From Dyadobacter fermentans DSM 18053 (lineage in GTDB: Bacteria > Bacteroidota > Bacteroidia > Cytophagales > Spirosomataceae), in assembly GCF_000023125.1 (NCBI RefSeq), contig NC_013037.1, forward strand, positions 2,108,001-2,172,000: a stretch of 64,000 nt of DNA, in the 5' to 3' direction. Positions within the stretch are counted from its first letter, which is position 1. Every line of letters starts with the position of its first letter. The notes below the pieces were generated by a model. It saw nothing but the letters and a program-made list of their open reading frames with translations, was not told the DNA's origin and searched no databases. The translations under genes were made by a program, and so were the position numbers. Below are positions 9,011 through 17,697 of this stretch, one piece after another.

Positions 9011-9975
9011 AGGCGATATCTGGCCTTGTAATCCAGCGGCAGGAGTCCAACCAGCTTTCGAAAAACCTCCCGGAATGCCTTTTCGTCGTTGTAGCCGCAA
9101 CCGAGCATGATTTCCCAAACGGTTTGGTTGGTTTCTTCGAGCGCTTTTTTGGCCAGTTCCATTCTGGCGCGCTGGATGTATTGCATGGGCGTGTTGCCGG
9201 TGGCGCGGATGAACCGGCGGTCGAAGTTCCGCCGGCTTGTAGCCAGGTCCGAGGCCAGCATTTCCAGTGATATCTTTTCGCTGATGTGCTCTTCGATGTA
9301 CTCCTGCGCCTTGATAATGACCGGGTCACCGTGGCGTTTCTGACCTGCAAAGACGGCGAATGGCGATTGGGTGCTCCGGCCGATGTCGATCTGGAACATC
9401 TTCGCGCACAGGACTGCCGTGGACCGGTCGAAGTACTTTTCCACCAGCATCAAGGCCAGGTTGAGAAATGAATAGCCGCCGCCGTTGGTGTAAATGCCCG
9501 GGGCTTCGGTGAGCACGTCTATACACACCTTCACTTTCGGAAACATAGTCCGCAGGTCGTAGGCCGCATCCCAGTGGGTCGCACACCGCTTCCCGTCGAC
9601 CAGCCCGGTTGCCGCGAGCAGAAACGCGCCCGTGCAAATGCTAGCGACCTGGGCTCCAAGCTGGTGCTGCGTCCTGATCCATTCCACCATCGCGTGCGAG
9701 CTGCCCAGCATGGTTTTGTACTGCTGGGATACGGAGGGGATGATGATCAGGTCCGGCTGCGACACGCTGGCGATAGAAGTCGATTTTAGTACCGGGAAAT
9801 GCATGTCGGACGGGCTTATCTGCGGTCCCTGCCCTGCCAGCACCATATTCAGCCTCAGCTTGTGGCCGTGACTTTGCCAGTGTTCATCGGCCCATTGCAA
9901 TATTTCACTCACAGCGGTAATGCTGCTCCAATTGATCAGACCTTCGGGAACGAGGAATACGATTTGAACCTGCAT
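9007..9975 (-). CDS. GlxA-type AraC regulator with DJ-1/PfpI domain
   Basis: 322 residues. The N-terminal class I glutamine-amidotransferase-like domain covers about 1-190, with the elbow Cys114 in SICTGAFLLA and the typical GLVDGKRCATHW. The C-terminal AraC domain covers about 228-320 (EKISLEMLASDLATSRRNFDRRF, then RARMELAKKALEETNQTVWEI). In this family the first domain is a ligand sensor without protease activity, and the second binds DNA. A promoter-like CAAAGATA (TATCTTTG on the minus strand) sits just upstream. No metabolic target is adjacent, so its regulon cannot be guessed. Confidence 0.9.
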   Translation of the reverse strand: MQVQIVFLVPEGLINWSSITAVSEILQWADEHWQSHGHKLRLNMVLAGQGPQISPSDMHFPVLKSTSIASVSQPDLIIIPSVSQQYKTMLGSSHAMVEWIRTQHQLGAQVASICTGAFLLAATGLVDGKRCATHWDAAYDLRTMFPKVKVCIDVLTEAPGIYTNGGGYSFLNLALMLVEKYFDRSTAVLCAKMFQIDIGRSTQSPFAVFAGQKRHGDPVIIKAQEYIEEHISEKISLEMLASDLATSRRNFDRRFIRATGNTPMQYIQRARMELAKKALEETNQTVWEIMLGCGYNDEKAFREVFRKLVGLLPLDYKARYRL

Positions 9976-9998
9976 GGCATTTTGGTAATAGACGGCTG

Positions 9999-10006
9999 CA
10001 AAGATA
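9999..10006 (-). promoter_or_regulatory. Candidate -7 box for the GlxA-type regulator
   Basis: On the minus strand this reads TATCTTTG, a full match to TAnnTTTG. It lies about 24 bases upstream of the ATG at 9975. I see no good TTG at the -33 position. Confidence 0.4.
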
Positions 10007-10170
10007 GGCAGCCGGCCCTGTCCATATTAACCCGAAAATCGTCTTTAAAGCACTTTTCTTGAATAGACCTTGGGCAGCACTAGCGCGTTTTGCCCTGTTA
10101 GAACTCCTGATTTATAAAAAACGACTGCGCACGTTTAGTGAATGAGCCCGCTGAGTTGTCTATCAGAAAA

Positions 10171-11208
10171 ATGTTTAACAGCGATCCCGATTCGCTACGG
10201 ATTTGGGATCAATCCTGTCCCAGGTTTATGAAAATCGAAGTAATTGATCAATATGGAGAGGTAAAAGCCTCTGGCACAGTGGCTGATGGAGGTGAGATGT
10301 CCTCGCCCTATTATAAAACGTCCTATTCAACGGTTGAAAAGTATTGGACGAGCAGCACGACTGAAATATCTGCCGGACAAAGTCACATTGCTGTACATGA
10401 TGTAGATGTGAAAGAACAAGTTAGTATAAAAGCTTCCGACGCACCGGTGACGGTAGGCCTGCTGTTTCTCGAAAAGGGCAATATCCGTGTGAAGCAGCCG
10501 GACAAGTCGTTCCGCGAAATCGGCACGCTGCAACACAATCTGATTTACAACGCCCATCAAACCGAAGAAACGCTCTTTGCCGCCGGACAAAACATACGGC
10601 TGACCGTCATCCATCTTTCACCCGACTATTTTTTCCGGCTGGCAGAGGGCGGCAGTCCCTCCATCGACCGGATGGCTACCGATATGGCCAAAGGGAACGG
10701 CCATTCGTTCGCCGCCGGTAATCATTTGCAAATATCATTTCCAATGCTCAAACTATTAAACTCGCTCGATTCGGGTGCGTACAATGTGGCTTCGCTTCGC
10801 TTGTACACCGAGGCGAGGATATTGGAATTGCTGTCGCTGCAAATAGCGCAGATAGAGGACAATTCACAGAATTCAGTCTTGTCCAAACTAAATGATGGCG
10901 ATGTAAAAAGGCTAAACCTGGCCAGGGAATTTATATTATCCGACATTTCTTTCACCCCGTCGCTTGAAGCCATTTCGCTTGAAGTAGGAATGAATGTTTA
11001 TAAATTAAAAACAGGTTTCAAAGCATTGTTCGGCCAGTCCTTATTCAACTACCTAAGAGAAGAACGATTGACCACGGCTTATCAGGAAATTGCCAAAAGA
11101 GACCGCTCTTTAACCGAAATAGCCTATCAAACCGGGTTTGCATCAATCAGCCATTTCAGCGATGCATTCAAAAATCGGTATGGTGTTTCTCCCAGTCAGC
11201 TAAGGTAA
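10171..11208 (+). CDS. AraC-family transcriptional regulator
   Basis: 345 residues from the ATG at 10171; a GTG at 10138 and an ATG at 10228 are alternatives. The C-terminal 100 residues form two helix-turn-helix units: PSLEAISLEVGMNVYKLKTGFKALFG, then RDRSLTEIAYQTGFASISHFSDAFKNRYG and the closing PSQLR. The N-terminal part resembles the ligand-binding domain of receptor-type AraC regulators that sit beside siderophore receptors, but I cannot assign its ligand. The middle is AT-richer than the neighbours. It is followed after 87 bases by an outer-membrane barrel gene that it may control. Confidence 0.85.
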   Translation: MFNSDPDSLRIWDQSCPRFMKIEVIDQYGEVKASGTVADGGEMSSPYYKTSYSTVEKYWTSSTTEISAGQSHIAVHDVDVKEQVSIKASDAPVTVGLLFLEKGNIRVKQPDKSFREIGTLQHNLIYNAHQTEETLFAAGQNIRLTVIHLSPDYFFRLAEGGSPSIDRMATDMAKGNGHSFAAGNHLQISFPMLKLLNSLDSGAYNVASLRLYTEARILELLSLQIAQIEDNSQNSVLSKLNDGDVKRLNLAREFILSDISFTPSLEAISLEVGMNVYKLKTGFKALFGQSLFNYLREERLTTAYQEIAKRDRSLTEIAYQTGFASISHFSDAFKNRYGVSPSQLR

Positions 11209-11295
11209 TGTGATTTTCATTTTTCGAAAGCAATACTCCCGCATTTGAAACAGTTAGTCTTGCCGGTGAGATTTATTTGCAATAAAAACCTGAAA

Positions 11296-12249
11296 ATGAA
11301 AGCAAGTAAATTATTGTGGTCAGTTCTGATACTGATCATCTTCCGTCCAGCCTCCGGATATGCCCAGATTTCACAAATCGAAGTTTCTGCAAAGTATAAT
11401 CCCCTATCCAAATACTTACCTCCCGCAGACAGCGCCTCGAAGCCAGGCAAGGCCTCTCAATCGGAATTCAATGTGGGGGCGTTGGTCAATATCCACACGA
11501 GAATCGACACCGCTACCGGCCGGATCCGCTCGCTGGGATCGAATATCCAGGCACGTTACACGAGCTTTTCCAGGGATGGATATAACAAGGAAATATTACC
11601 TCCCGAGCTGTATGCATTGAATGTCGGTTTCTTTTACTATTCCACTATCAACAGGAAATGGGCGTATAATGTATTTCTGAATACGGCTATCAATTCCGAC
11701 TTTAAGGAGGTTGATAAAAACGATGCATTCCTTGCGGGCGGTGCGGTGTTTATCCGGCAATTCACCCCGAATTTCAGCCTGGGAGTCGGTGCGATTGTAC
11801 ACAATAATCTCGGTGGATTTATGCCGTGGCCCGCTTTAACGGTCGATTGGAAAATGGGCGGTAAATTCCGATTGGATATCCGAACCCCTGATAAATCGGC
11901 CGGTATCGCACATTACGTTGGAATTACGTATGCAACCAGCAATAAATGGAATATGTCGTTCGCATTTCAACCGGAAGTATTGTCTTATGATGTAACAACC
12001 AGCAACGAACGAAAGAACAGGCTGATGAGTTTCTGGCAGCTGCCATTTACGCTGTCATCTACCATTCGCGCAGGGAATTTTGAAATAATCCCGAGAGTGG
12101 GTTTTACCGCCCTCCGTCGCTATGCCTACGGCGAGAAAAAGGTGTCCGAAATGTTTACCGAATATCCCTATCACGGCTTGGGGACCAACCTTATTTACGG
12201 AATCGGGTTCAAGTACCGCCCGTCGATCCGCGCGAAAAATAGCCGGTAA
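11296..12249 (+). CDS. Outer-membrane beta-barrel protein (resembles DUF6268)
   Basis: 317 residues from the ATG at 11296. The signal peptide KLLWSVLILIIFRPASGYAQ is followed by alternating strands typical of a small outer-membrane barrel: YALNVGFFYYSTINRKWAYN, GAVFIRQFTPNFSLGVGAIV, HYVGITYATSNKWNMSFAFQPEV. The last strand is GTNLIYGIGFKYRP. The overall form fits the DUF6268 outer-membrane family of Bacteroidota, whose function is unknown. It lies just downstream of an AraC gene on the same strand and ends before a strong terminator. Confidence 0.65.
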   Translation: MKASKLLWSVLILIIFRPASGYAQISQIEVSAKYNPLSKYLPPADSASKPGKASQSEFNVGALVNIHTRIDTATGRIRSLGSNIQARYTSFSRDGYNKEILPPELYALNVGFFYYSTINRKWAYNVFLNTAINSDFKEVDKNDAFLAGGAVFIRQFTPNFSLGVGAIVHNNLGGFMPWPALTVDWKMGGKFRLDIRTPDKSAGIAHYVGITYATSNKWNMSFAFQPEVLSYDVTTSNERKNRLMSFWQLPFTLSSTIRAGNFEIIPRVGFTALRRYAYGEKKVSEMFTEYPYHGLGTNLIYGIGFKYRPSIRAKNSR

Positions 12250-12386
12250 TGTGATAACTGACACCACAAACCCCGCTTCCGCCATTTCGGTATGTTGCTG
12301 CATTTCCGAATTTCGCTTTTGAGTAAGGAATAACGTACAGTTGTGGTTTGGTAATCTGGTACCGTTTTGAGCACTCGGTTATTTTC

Positions 12387-12429
12387 AGGCACAAGAAATC
12401 TGCGGAGGTTTCTTGTGCCTTTGTTTTTT
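12387..12429 (+). terminator. Rho-independent terminator after the barrel gene
   Basis: A 12-base stem, AGGCACAAGAAA at 12387-12398 paired with TTTCTTGTGCCT at 12409-12420, has a 10-base loop and is followed by TTGTTTTTT. It lies 140 bases after the stop at 12249. Confidence 0.85.
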
Positions 12430-12551
12430 AGCGCATAACAAGCTTCGGGAATATTGATATATCACAAGCAGCAGTACAGATTATTGATATTTCAACAAAA
12501 AAATAAAACCTAAAAAACTATAAACATCTAATAATCAACATATTAACCGAG

Positions 12552-12567
12552 TGGCATAAAAATAGCT
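12552..12567 (+). promoter_or_regulatory. Candidate sigma-54 (-24/-12) promoter
   Basis: TGGCATAAAAATAGCT matches the sigma-54 consensus TGGCACGNNNNTTGCW at the invariant GG (12553-12554) and GC (12565-12566), with exactly ten bases between them. The start would fall near 12577, about 30 bases before the ATG at 12608. Two sigma-54 activator genes lie within 7 kb, which raises its plausibility. Confidence 0.55.
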
Positions 12568-12607
12568 CTTAATGCTGTAATCTCACCTTTAACGCCAACA
12601 GTCAAAC

Positions 12608-13354
12608 ATGAAAACGATTTGCAGTATTCCCCTCTCCCTTTGTCTCACGCTCACTCTCTCCCATTCCTTTGCACAGAAACCCGGTGAAAAGTACAACAAT
12701 GCCGATTTTAAACTCAAAGCAGCCGAGGTGGTGTACGAAAGCCGCATCGACGCGCTGGTGTTTGAGGTAACCGTGGAAGGCCAGGCCGGGAAAACGGTGC
12801 CGGCACCCGTGGGAAGCATGAGCGGCGCCCCCGTGCTGGGGTATGTGTTCCCGACCACTTTGAAATCCCAGGACGTGGGCTTTTCCGCCACCGAGGGCAT
12901 CGTGGCGATGGCGCTCACATCCCACCCCGACATGGACGACACGCCGCTTTGGGACGAGGACGCCGACGGAAAATACGACAACGACGGGGTGATCTGGCAC
13001 GCGCACTGGGTGGTGCTCACCAAAGACGACCGCGTACCGGGCGGTTTGAGCGTGAAAGAATTCAAATTGGGCGACAAAACAGTGGCCTTACCCAAAACTG
13101 CCCCCGGCATGCCGATGTTCTTCGATTCGCCCGGATTTAACGTCATCAAGCAGGGATCGTCGATGCGCGTGCTGATTCCCGCATTCAGAATGCATTATCA
13201 AAAAGATTTCAAATTCGATGCCGTGGCTTGCTATATGCAGATGAGCCATGGCGAAGGACATCACGGCGGCAAATCGGAGCCGATCCTGGGTGTGTACAAT
13301 GTGTACGGCGTATTGTCGGGGAACCTGTCATTGCCTTATACAGTCAAAAAATGA
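12608..13354 (+). CDS. Secreted protein of unknown function
   Basis: 248 residues with a signal peptide (MKTICSIPLSLCLTLTLSHSFAQ). I do not recognise the family. Visible features are an acidic loop DEDADGKYDNDG near residue 117 that resembles a calcium-binding DxDxDG loop, a WHAHW motif directly after it, and a His-rich GEGHHGG near 220. Together these suggest a metal-binding periplasmic or surface protein, but this is inference. It sits behind a candidate sigma-54 promoter, and its stop overlaps the start of the first AraC gene (ATGA), so the two are translationally coupled. Confidence 0.75.
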   Translation: MKTICSIPLSLCLTLTLSHSFAQKPGEKYNNADFKLKAAEVVYESRIDALVFEVTVEGQAGKTVPAPVGSMSGAPVLGYVFPTTLKSQDVGFSATEGIVAMALTSHPDMDDTPLWDEDADGKYDNDGVIWHAHWVVLTKDDRVPGGLSVKEFKLGDKTVALPKTAPGMPMFFDSPGFNVIKQGSSMRVLIPAFRMHYQKDFKFDAVACYMQMSHGEGHHGGKSEPILGVYNVYGVLSGNLSLPYTVKK

Positions 13355-14151
13355 GGGGCGGCAAATCCATGATGCATTCCGGGGCGAGCCTGCTCCGGGT
13401 GCAGCCTCTTCGCTGCTCCGACGACCTTGCGACGGCCCCCAAATCCCTCTACCGGATTTTGTGGCTGGCACATCCGTGGGACAAAAGCCTTCGCCAGCTG
13501 CATGTTTTGCCTCCCGGCAGCAGCGCCGACCTCACTTTCGGCCACAGCCAAACGGGATACCTCGTTTCCTTCCCGGAAGAAATACTGCTGATGACCGGGT
13601 GCCAGCATTACTACCCGTTTGCCGGCGCCCAGCCCAGCGTCCGGCAGCACGAAAAGCCCATTCCGGTGCAGGATGGCCTGGCCATTGAACGGATGATCAC
13701 CAACCTCGCACGTGAATGCGCCCACCACGCAGGCGAAATGCTCATTCCAGGCCTTTTGAAAGTGCTGATCATCTCGATCGCCCGCCTGTACCCGCAGCCG
13801 GAAGCGGTCGTTTCGGAATGCGATGAGCTCCGATTGTTCCAGCGTTTTATGAAGCTGGTCAAAGACCGCAAGTCGGGCCGGCGGAGTGTGCAGGAATATG
13901 CCAATGCGCTGTCTGTGAAAACGGAAATGCTCACGGAATGCGTCCGCAAAGTGTCCGGCTACCCGGCTAGTCATCACATTTACGAGCACATTATCCATGT
14001 GGCCAAGCACGCCGCCATCAGCTCGGGCGCGAGCATGAAGGAGGTTGCTTACGGACTGGGCTTCAACGACATGGCGCATTTCAGCAAGTTTTTCCGAAGC
14101 AAAACCGGTATGACATTCTCCAACTATAAACGGGCCTATCAGGCGATATAG
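13351..14151 (+). CDS. AraC-family regulator, first of a paralogous pair
   Basis: 266 residues. I chose the ATG at 13351 because it overlaps the stop of the preceding gene in ATGA; an open frame from 13228 lies inside that gene. The C-terminal DNA-binding domain spans about 165-266, with SVQEYANALSVKTEMLTECVRKVSG and then SMKEVAYGLGFNDMAHFSKFFRSKTGMTF. The N-terminal 160 residues look like a degenerate cupin sensor. The neighbour at 14154 has the same architecture and clearly similar DNA-binding helices, so the pair arose by duplication. The gene is very GC-rich compared with the AraC gene at 10171. Confidence 0.85.
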   Translation: MRGGKSMMHSGASLLRVQPLRCSDDLATAPKSLYRILWLAHPWDKSLRQLHVLPPGSSADLTFGHSQTGYLVSFPEEILLMTGCQHYYPFAGAQPSVRQHEKPIPVQDGLAIERMITNLARECAHHAGEMLIPGLLKVLIISIARLYPQPEAVVSECDELRLFQRFMKLVKDRKSGRRSVQEYANALSVKTEMLTECVRKVSGYPASHHIYEHIIHVAKHAAISSGASMKEVAYGLGFNDMAHFSKFFRSKTGMTFSNYKRAYQAI

Positions 14152-14153
14152 CG

Positions 14154-15005
14154 ATGAACACCACCACCCTACCCGGCCGGAAAGAGCCTTTCCGCGCCGC
14201 ATGCCTGCATGAAGCGCTGCGCAGCACGGCCGCTTCCGGTCGCTACTACCAGTCGGAACTATTTGAAATGATCTGGATCAAAAAAGGCAAAGGCTTCCTC
14301 ACGGTGGACCTTGACAACAGGCCGATCATCGACAACACCCTCTATTGTCTTTTTCCGGGTCAGATCCACCGGCTCAGTCCCGAGCAGGATCTGGAAGGTT
14401 ATCAAATCGCGTTTTCGGAGGATTTTCTCTGCGGCGGCCATGCATCCTCCGCCCTCCCTCCCTTCCTGAACCATTCACGCCGAGGCAAACTCATGCAGGC
14501 CATGCCCCTGAATGCCGAGGCGCAAACGGACATTGAATACATTGTCCGCACGATCCTCTGGGAATATGGCAACCGGCAACGGTTCCGGGCTGATATGCTG
14601 AACGGACTGGTGAAAATGCTGCTCGCCTACTTCTCCCGCAGGTCCGGCACCGACGAGCACCGGCCCCCGGGCAACGACCAGCTGGTGTTTGGCCGCTTTA
14701 TGAACAAAGTAGACGAGCATTTCAGGAAGCAAAAACAGGTTTCGGCCTATGCCGACGACCTGGCGGTTTCATCGAATTACCTCAGTGAAGTTACCAAACG
14801 GGTTTCAGGTTACTCGGCCAGTTACCATATTCACCAGCGCGTATTGCTCGAAGCCAAGCGCAAAGCGGTAAGCAGCGGCTTGTCGATGAAAGAAATTGCA
14901 TTGCATCTGGGGTTTGACGACCCGTCATCATTCAGCAAGTTTTTCAAAACCCAAACCGGCATGAATTTTTCCGATTTCCGGAACAACTGGCTGAAACGCG
15001 CGTAA
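14154..15005 (+). CDS. AraC-family regulator, second of the pair
   Basis: 283 residues, starting two bases after the first AraC stop. The N-terminal cupin-like sensor includes QSELFEMIWIKKGKGFLTVDLD and LYCLFPGQIHRL. The DNA-binding domain (about 180-283) contains QVSAYADDLAVSSNYLSEVTKRVSG and SMKEIALHLGFDDPSSFSKFFKTQTGMNF, closely matching the preceding gene. The sensor halves differ much more than the DNA-binding halves, which suggests two different signals read at related operators. It is probably co-transcribed with the two genes before it. Confidence 0.88.
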   Translation: MNTTTLPGRKEPFRAACLHEALRSTAASGRYYQSELFEMIWIKKGKGFLTVDLDNRPIIDNTLYCLFPGQIHRLSPEQDLEGYQIAFSEDFLCGGHASSALPPFLNHSRRGKLMQAMPLNAEAQTDIEYIVRTILWEYGNRQRFRADMLNGLVKMLLAYFSRRSGTDEHRPPGNDQLVFGRFMNKVDEHFRKQKQVSAYADDLAVSSNYLSEVTKRVSGYSASYHIHQRVLLEAKRKAVSSGLSMKEIALHLGFDDPSSFSKFFKTQTGMNFSDFRNNWLKRA

Positions 15006-15091
15006 TACGAAGCATTCGCGCGCACAGTCGGTGTTACGTACAGTAGATAGCGTTACCATCCGCCTTAGGTATCAGTACATTGGTTCATATT

Positions 15092-16531
15092 ATGTCGCAC
15101 GACGAAGCATTGTCACCAAACCGGCAGTTAACAGCGCAGGAAATGGCGGTGCTTACCTCGCTGTACCGGCAATTGGCCACTGCCCCTAGCCTGCTGGCAT
15201 TGCAACAAATCCTGAACGACCAACTGAAAGCGTTGTTCCACTTCACCCATTGCCGGATCAGCAGGCTGCCGCTGTCCGCTGATGCCCACGTACCAGCGGG
15301 CGAGGCCAGCGAACATGAAGTACTGGCAATCGCATTGCACGACGAATCAGGGACATGGGGCCATTTACGCTTTTATTCCGACCGCGAAGCCATTTCTCCG
15401 GCGATACCGATGGCCTTGCCGGACCAGGTGTCCAGCGTGGTTTCGCTTGCCATTGCCAACATCGTTTCAACGGAAAAGCTGAGCCGGCAACTGGAAGAAA
15501 TCAAGCATTACCAAAGCCAGCTGGAAGAACAGAATGCATACCTGCTCGAAGAGGCGAAAGAAGGCTTCTCCTACGACGACATTATCGGTTCCAGCGGGCC
15601 CATGCAACGTGTTTTTCAGCTTTTGTCGCAGGTTTCGTTTACCAACAGCACCGTGTTACTGCTCGGGGAAACCGGCACCGGGAAGGAACTGGTGGCGAGG
15701 GCCATCCACAATTCATCCGCGCGAAAGGACAGGCTGATGGTGCGCGTAAACTGCGCCGCCATTCCGGCCCACCTGATCGAAAGCGAGCTGTTCGGGCACG
15801 AAAAAGGCAGCTTTACCGGCGCATTTGAACGCCGGATCGGCAAGTTCGAACTGGCTAATCAGGCCACGCTTTTCCTGGACGAAATCGGTGAAATGCCGCT
15901 GGATATGCAGGCGAAGCTGCTCCGCGCCATTCAGGAACGGGAAATAGAGCGCATCGGCGGGAAGGGCGTGATCAAAGTCGACGTGCGCATTATCGCGGCC
16001 ACCAACCGGAACTTGCTGGAAGAAGTACAGCAAGGCCGCTTCCGCAGCGACCTTTTTTACAGGCTCCATGTTTTTCCCATTACACTCCCGCCCCTGCGGG
16101 AACGAACCGGGGATATTTCCCTGCTGGCCAAACAGTTCGTCGGCAGGTTTGCCAAAAACAACGGAAAAAGCATTTCGCGGATATCCAGCAATGTGATGAA
16201 GGCGCTGCTGGCCTATCCCTGGCCCGGCAATGTGCGCGAGCTCGAACACCAGATGGAACGCTGTGTGCTGCTCGCCCGCGACCACGTGATCCGCGACGTG
16301 CTGCTGCCTTCTCCCACCCAGTCCGGGCACGCACCTGCCGCAGGCATTTACACCAAAACGCACGAGGAAAACGAGCGCGAATACATTATCCGGGTTCTCA
16401 ATCAATGCAATGGAAAAATATACGGCCCCGGAGGCGCCGCCCAGCTGCTCAACCTGAAAGTGGGAACATTGAATTCCAAAATCAAAAAGCTCGGCATCAG
16501 CAAGGAGCAGATCATTCTGAGAAACCACTGA
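15092..16531 (+). CDS. GAF-domain sigma-54-dependent transcriptional activator
   Basis: 479 residues from the ATG at 15092; a TTG at 15080 is in frame. A GAF-like sensor occupies about 15-145 and a short coiled coil about 140-165 ([17 protein letters not shown]). The AAA+ core runs from about 170 to 400, with Walker A GETGTGKE at 192-199, the sigma-54 contact loop GSFTGA at 239-244 (a variant of GAFTGA), and Walker [11 protein letters not shown] Fis-type helix-turn-helix ends the protein ([27 protein letters not shown]). FhlA/NorR-like layout; there is no receiver domain, so it likely senses a small molecule. It shares orientation with the sigma-54-promoted cluster upstream and the hydrolases downstream. 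Confidence 0.93.
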   Translation: MSHDEALSPNRQLTAQEMAVLTSLYRQLATAPSLLALQQILNDQLKALFHFTHCRISRLPLSADAHVPAGEASEHEVLAIALHDESGTWGHLRFYSDREAISPAIPMALPDQVSSVVSLAIANIVSTEKLSRQLEEIKHYQSQLEEQNAYLLEEAKEGFSYDDIIGSSGPMQRVFQLLSQVSFTNSTVLLLGETGTGKELVARAIHNSSARKDRLMVRVNCAAIPAHLIESELFGHEKGSFTGAFERRIGKFELANQATLFLDEIGEMPLDMQAKLLRAIQEREIERIGGKGVIKVDVRIIAATNRNLLEEVQQGRFRSDLFYRLHVFPITLPPLRERTGDISLLAKQFVGRFAKNNGKSISRISSNVMKALLAYPWPGNVRELEHQMERCVLLARDHVIRDVLLPSPTQSGHAPAAGIYTKTHEENEREYIIRVLNQCNGKIYGPGGAAQLLNLKVGTLNSKIKKLGISKEQIILRNH

Positions 16532-16596
16532 ACCGGCATTCGCTGCTGGTGGCGGTAATGACCGGAAAATGTACAAATAGTACCGTCAAATGGCGG

Positions 16597-16627
16597 TTGA
16601 GGCGTAAAACCGGCATCAGTAGCTTTG
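16597..16627 (+). promoter_or_regulatory. Bacteroidota-type promoter of the hydrolase pair
   Basis: TTG at 16597-16599 is followed after 20 bases by TAGCTTTG at 16620-16627, a full match to the TAnnTTTG box with correct spacing. The predicted start near 16634 leaves a leader of about 55 bases to the ATG at 16691. Confidence 0.55.
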
Positions 16628-16690
16628 TTAAGTAAGGCCCGGGACAAGTTCCGTCCGCGTGCTATCCATTTATCTAACTTCAATCTTATC

Positions 16691-17674
16691 ATGACCACCG
16701 AAGCTATTGCATCGTCGCGGATCGATTTTGCAGAAGATCCCCATTTGTCTCCGGCTGTTAAGGAATTTCTCAAACCGTTGAACGCAGGAGGGCCACCATT
16801 GGAAAGCCTGCCGGTGGATGACGCCCGAAATGTGCTGGTTTCCGCCCAGGCGGCTTTCGAGGTCGATCTTTCGGGCATTACCGAGGAAGAAAAAACGATC
16901 ACCGAGGATGGCTTTGATATTACGCTCAACATCGTTCGGCCCGAAGGTGCTACCGGCGTGCAGCCCGTGTTCATGTTCATCCACGGCGGCGGCTGGGTGC
17001 TCGGCGACTACCCTACCCACAAGCGCATGGTGCGCGACCTCGTGACGCTCACCGGCTTCACGGGCGTGTTTGTGAACTATTCCCGCGCGCCGGAAGTGAA
17101 GTACCCGCAGCCTGTGCACGAAGTGTATGCAACGGCTAAGTGGCTGGCTGCCAACGGGGCATCGATCCAAGTCGATGGATCCCGGCTGGCCATTGTGGGC
17201 AATAGCGCGGGCGGAAACCTCGCTACGGCCGCCGTATTGCTGGCCAAGGCCCAGGGAGGCCCGGCGTTCAAAACGCAGATCCTTTTCTGGCCGGTGACCG
17301 ATGCCAATTTCGGGCGGAATTCGTATCAGCAATTTGGTACACAGCGCTTTCTGACCTCATCCCTCATGCAATGGATGTGGGACCAGTACATTTCTCCCGA
17401 CCAGAGACACGAAATTTACGCATCGCCCGCACAAGCGGCGACCGAGCAGCTCAGGGGCTTGCCGCCAACGCTCATCCAGGTGGCCGAAAACGATATTCTG
17501 CTCGACGAGGGGGAAGAATACGGACGAAAACTGAGTGAAGCGGGTGTAGAAGTCACAACGGTTCGCTACAACGATGTGATCCACGACTTCGGCCTGTTGA
17601 ATGGCCTGGCGGAAATACCGCAGACAAAAGCGGTGTTCGTCCAGGCGGCACAGCAGTTGAAAAAGTACCTGTAA
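16691..17674 (+). CDS. Alpha/beta-hydrolase esterase, hormone-sensitive-lipase family
   Basis: 327 residues from the ATG at 16691. The HSL-family oxyanion motif HGGG is at residues 98-101 and the nucleophile Ser172 lies in GNSAGG. The acid is probably the Asp in AENDILLDEGEEYG, and the His lies in VIHDFGLLNG near the C-terminus. There is no signal peptide, so it acts in the cytoplasm. The family hydrolyses short-chain acyl esters (acetyl esterase type); the natural substrate is unknown. It is followed after 23 bases by a second alpha/beta hydrolase and probably forms an operon with it. Confidence 0.9.
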   Translation: MTTEAIASSRIDFAEDPHLSPAVKEFLKPLNAGGPPLESLPVDDARNVLVSAQAAFEVDLSGITEEEKTITEDGFDITLNIVRPEGATGVQPVFMFIHGGGWVLGDYPTHKRMVRDLVTLTGFTGVFVNYSRAPEVKYPQPVHEVYATAKWLAANGASIQVDGSRLAIVGNSAGGNLATAAVLLAKAQGGPAFKTQILFWPVTDANFGRNSYQQFGTQRFLTSSLMQWMWDQYISPDQRHEIYASPAQAATEQLRGLPPTLIQVAENDILLDEGEEYGRKLSEAGVEVTTVRYNDVIHDFGLLNGLAEIPQTKAVFVQAAQQLKKYL

Positions 17675-17697
17675 CAACTCACCATCAGTCATTTGAC

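Larger units (their letters stand above)
12250..12607. other. 358-base intergenic region with a terminator and a sigma-54-type promoter
   Basis: No convincing coding frame. The first half carries a rho-independent terminator (12387-12429). The second half is very AT-rich from about 12455 to 12540 and ends in a GG-N10-GC element at 12552-12567. An AT-rich stretch just upstream of such a promoter is what would be expected for DNA bending or activator binding, but this is inference. Confidence 0.6.

Noticed and set aside
13228..13350. Upstream extension of the first AraC frame
   Set aside because: It overlaps the well-supported secreted-protein gene; the ATGA overlap at 13351 is the natural start.
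15713..16576. 287-codon open frame on the minus strand
   Set aside because: Antisense to the sigma-54 activator's AAA+ domain; composition is that of a shadow frame.
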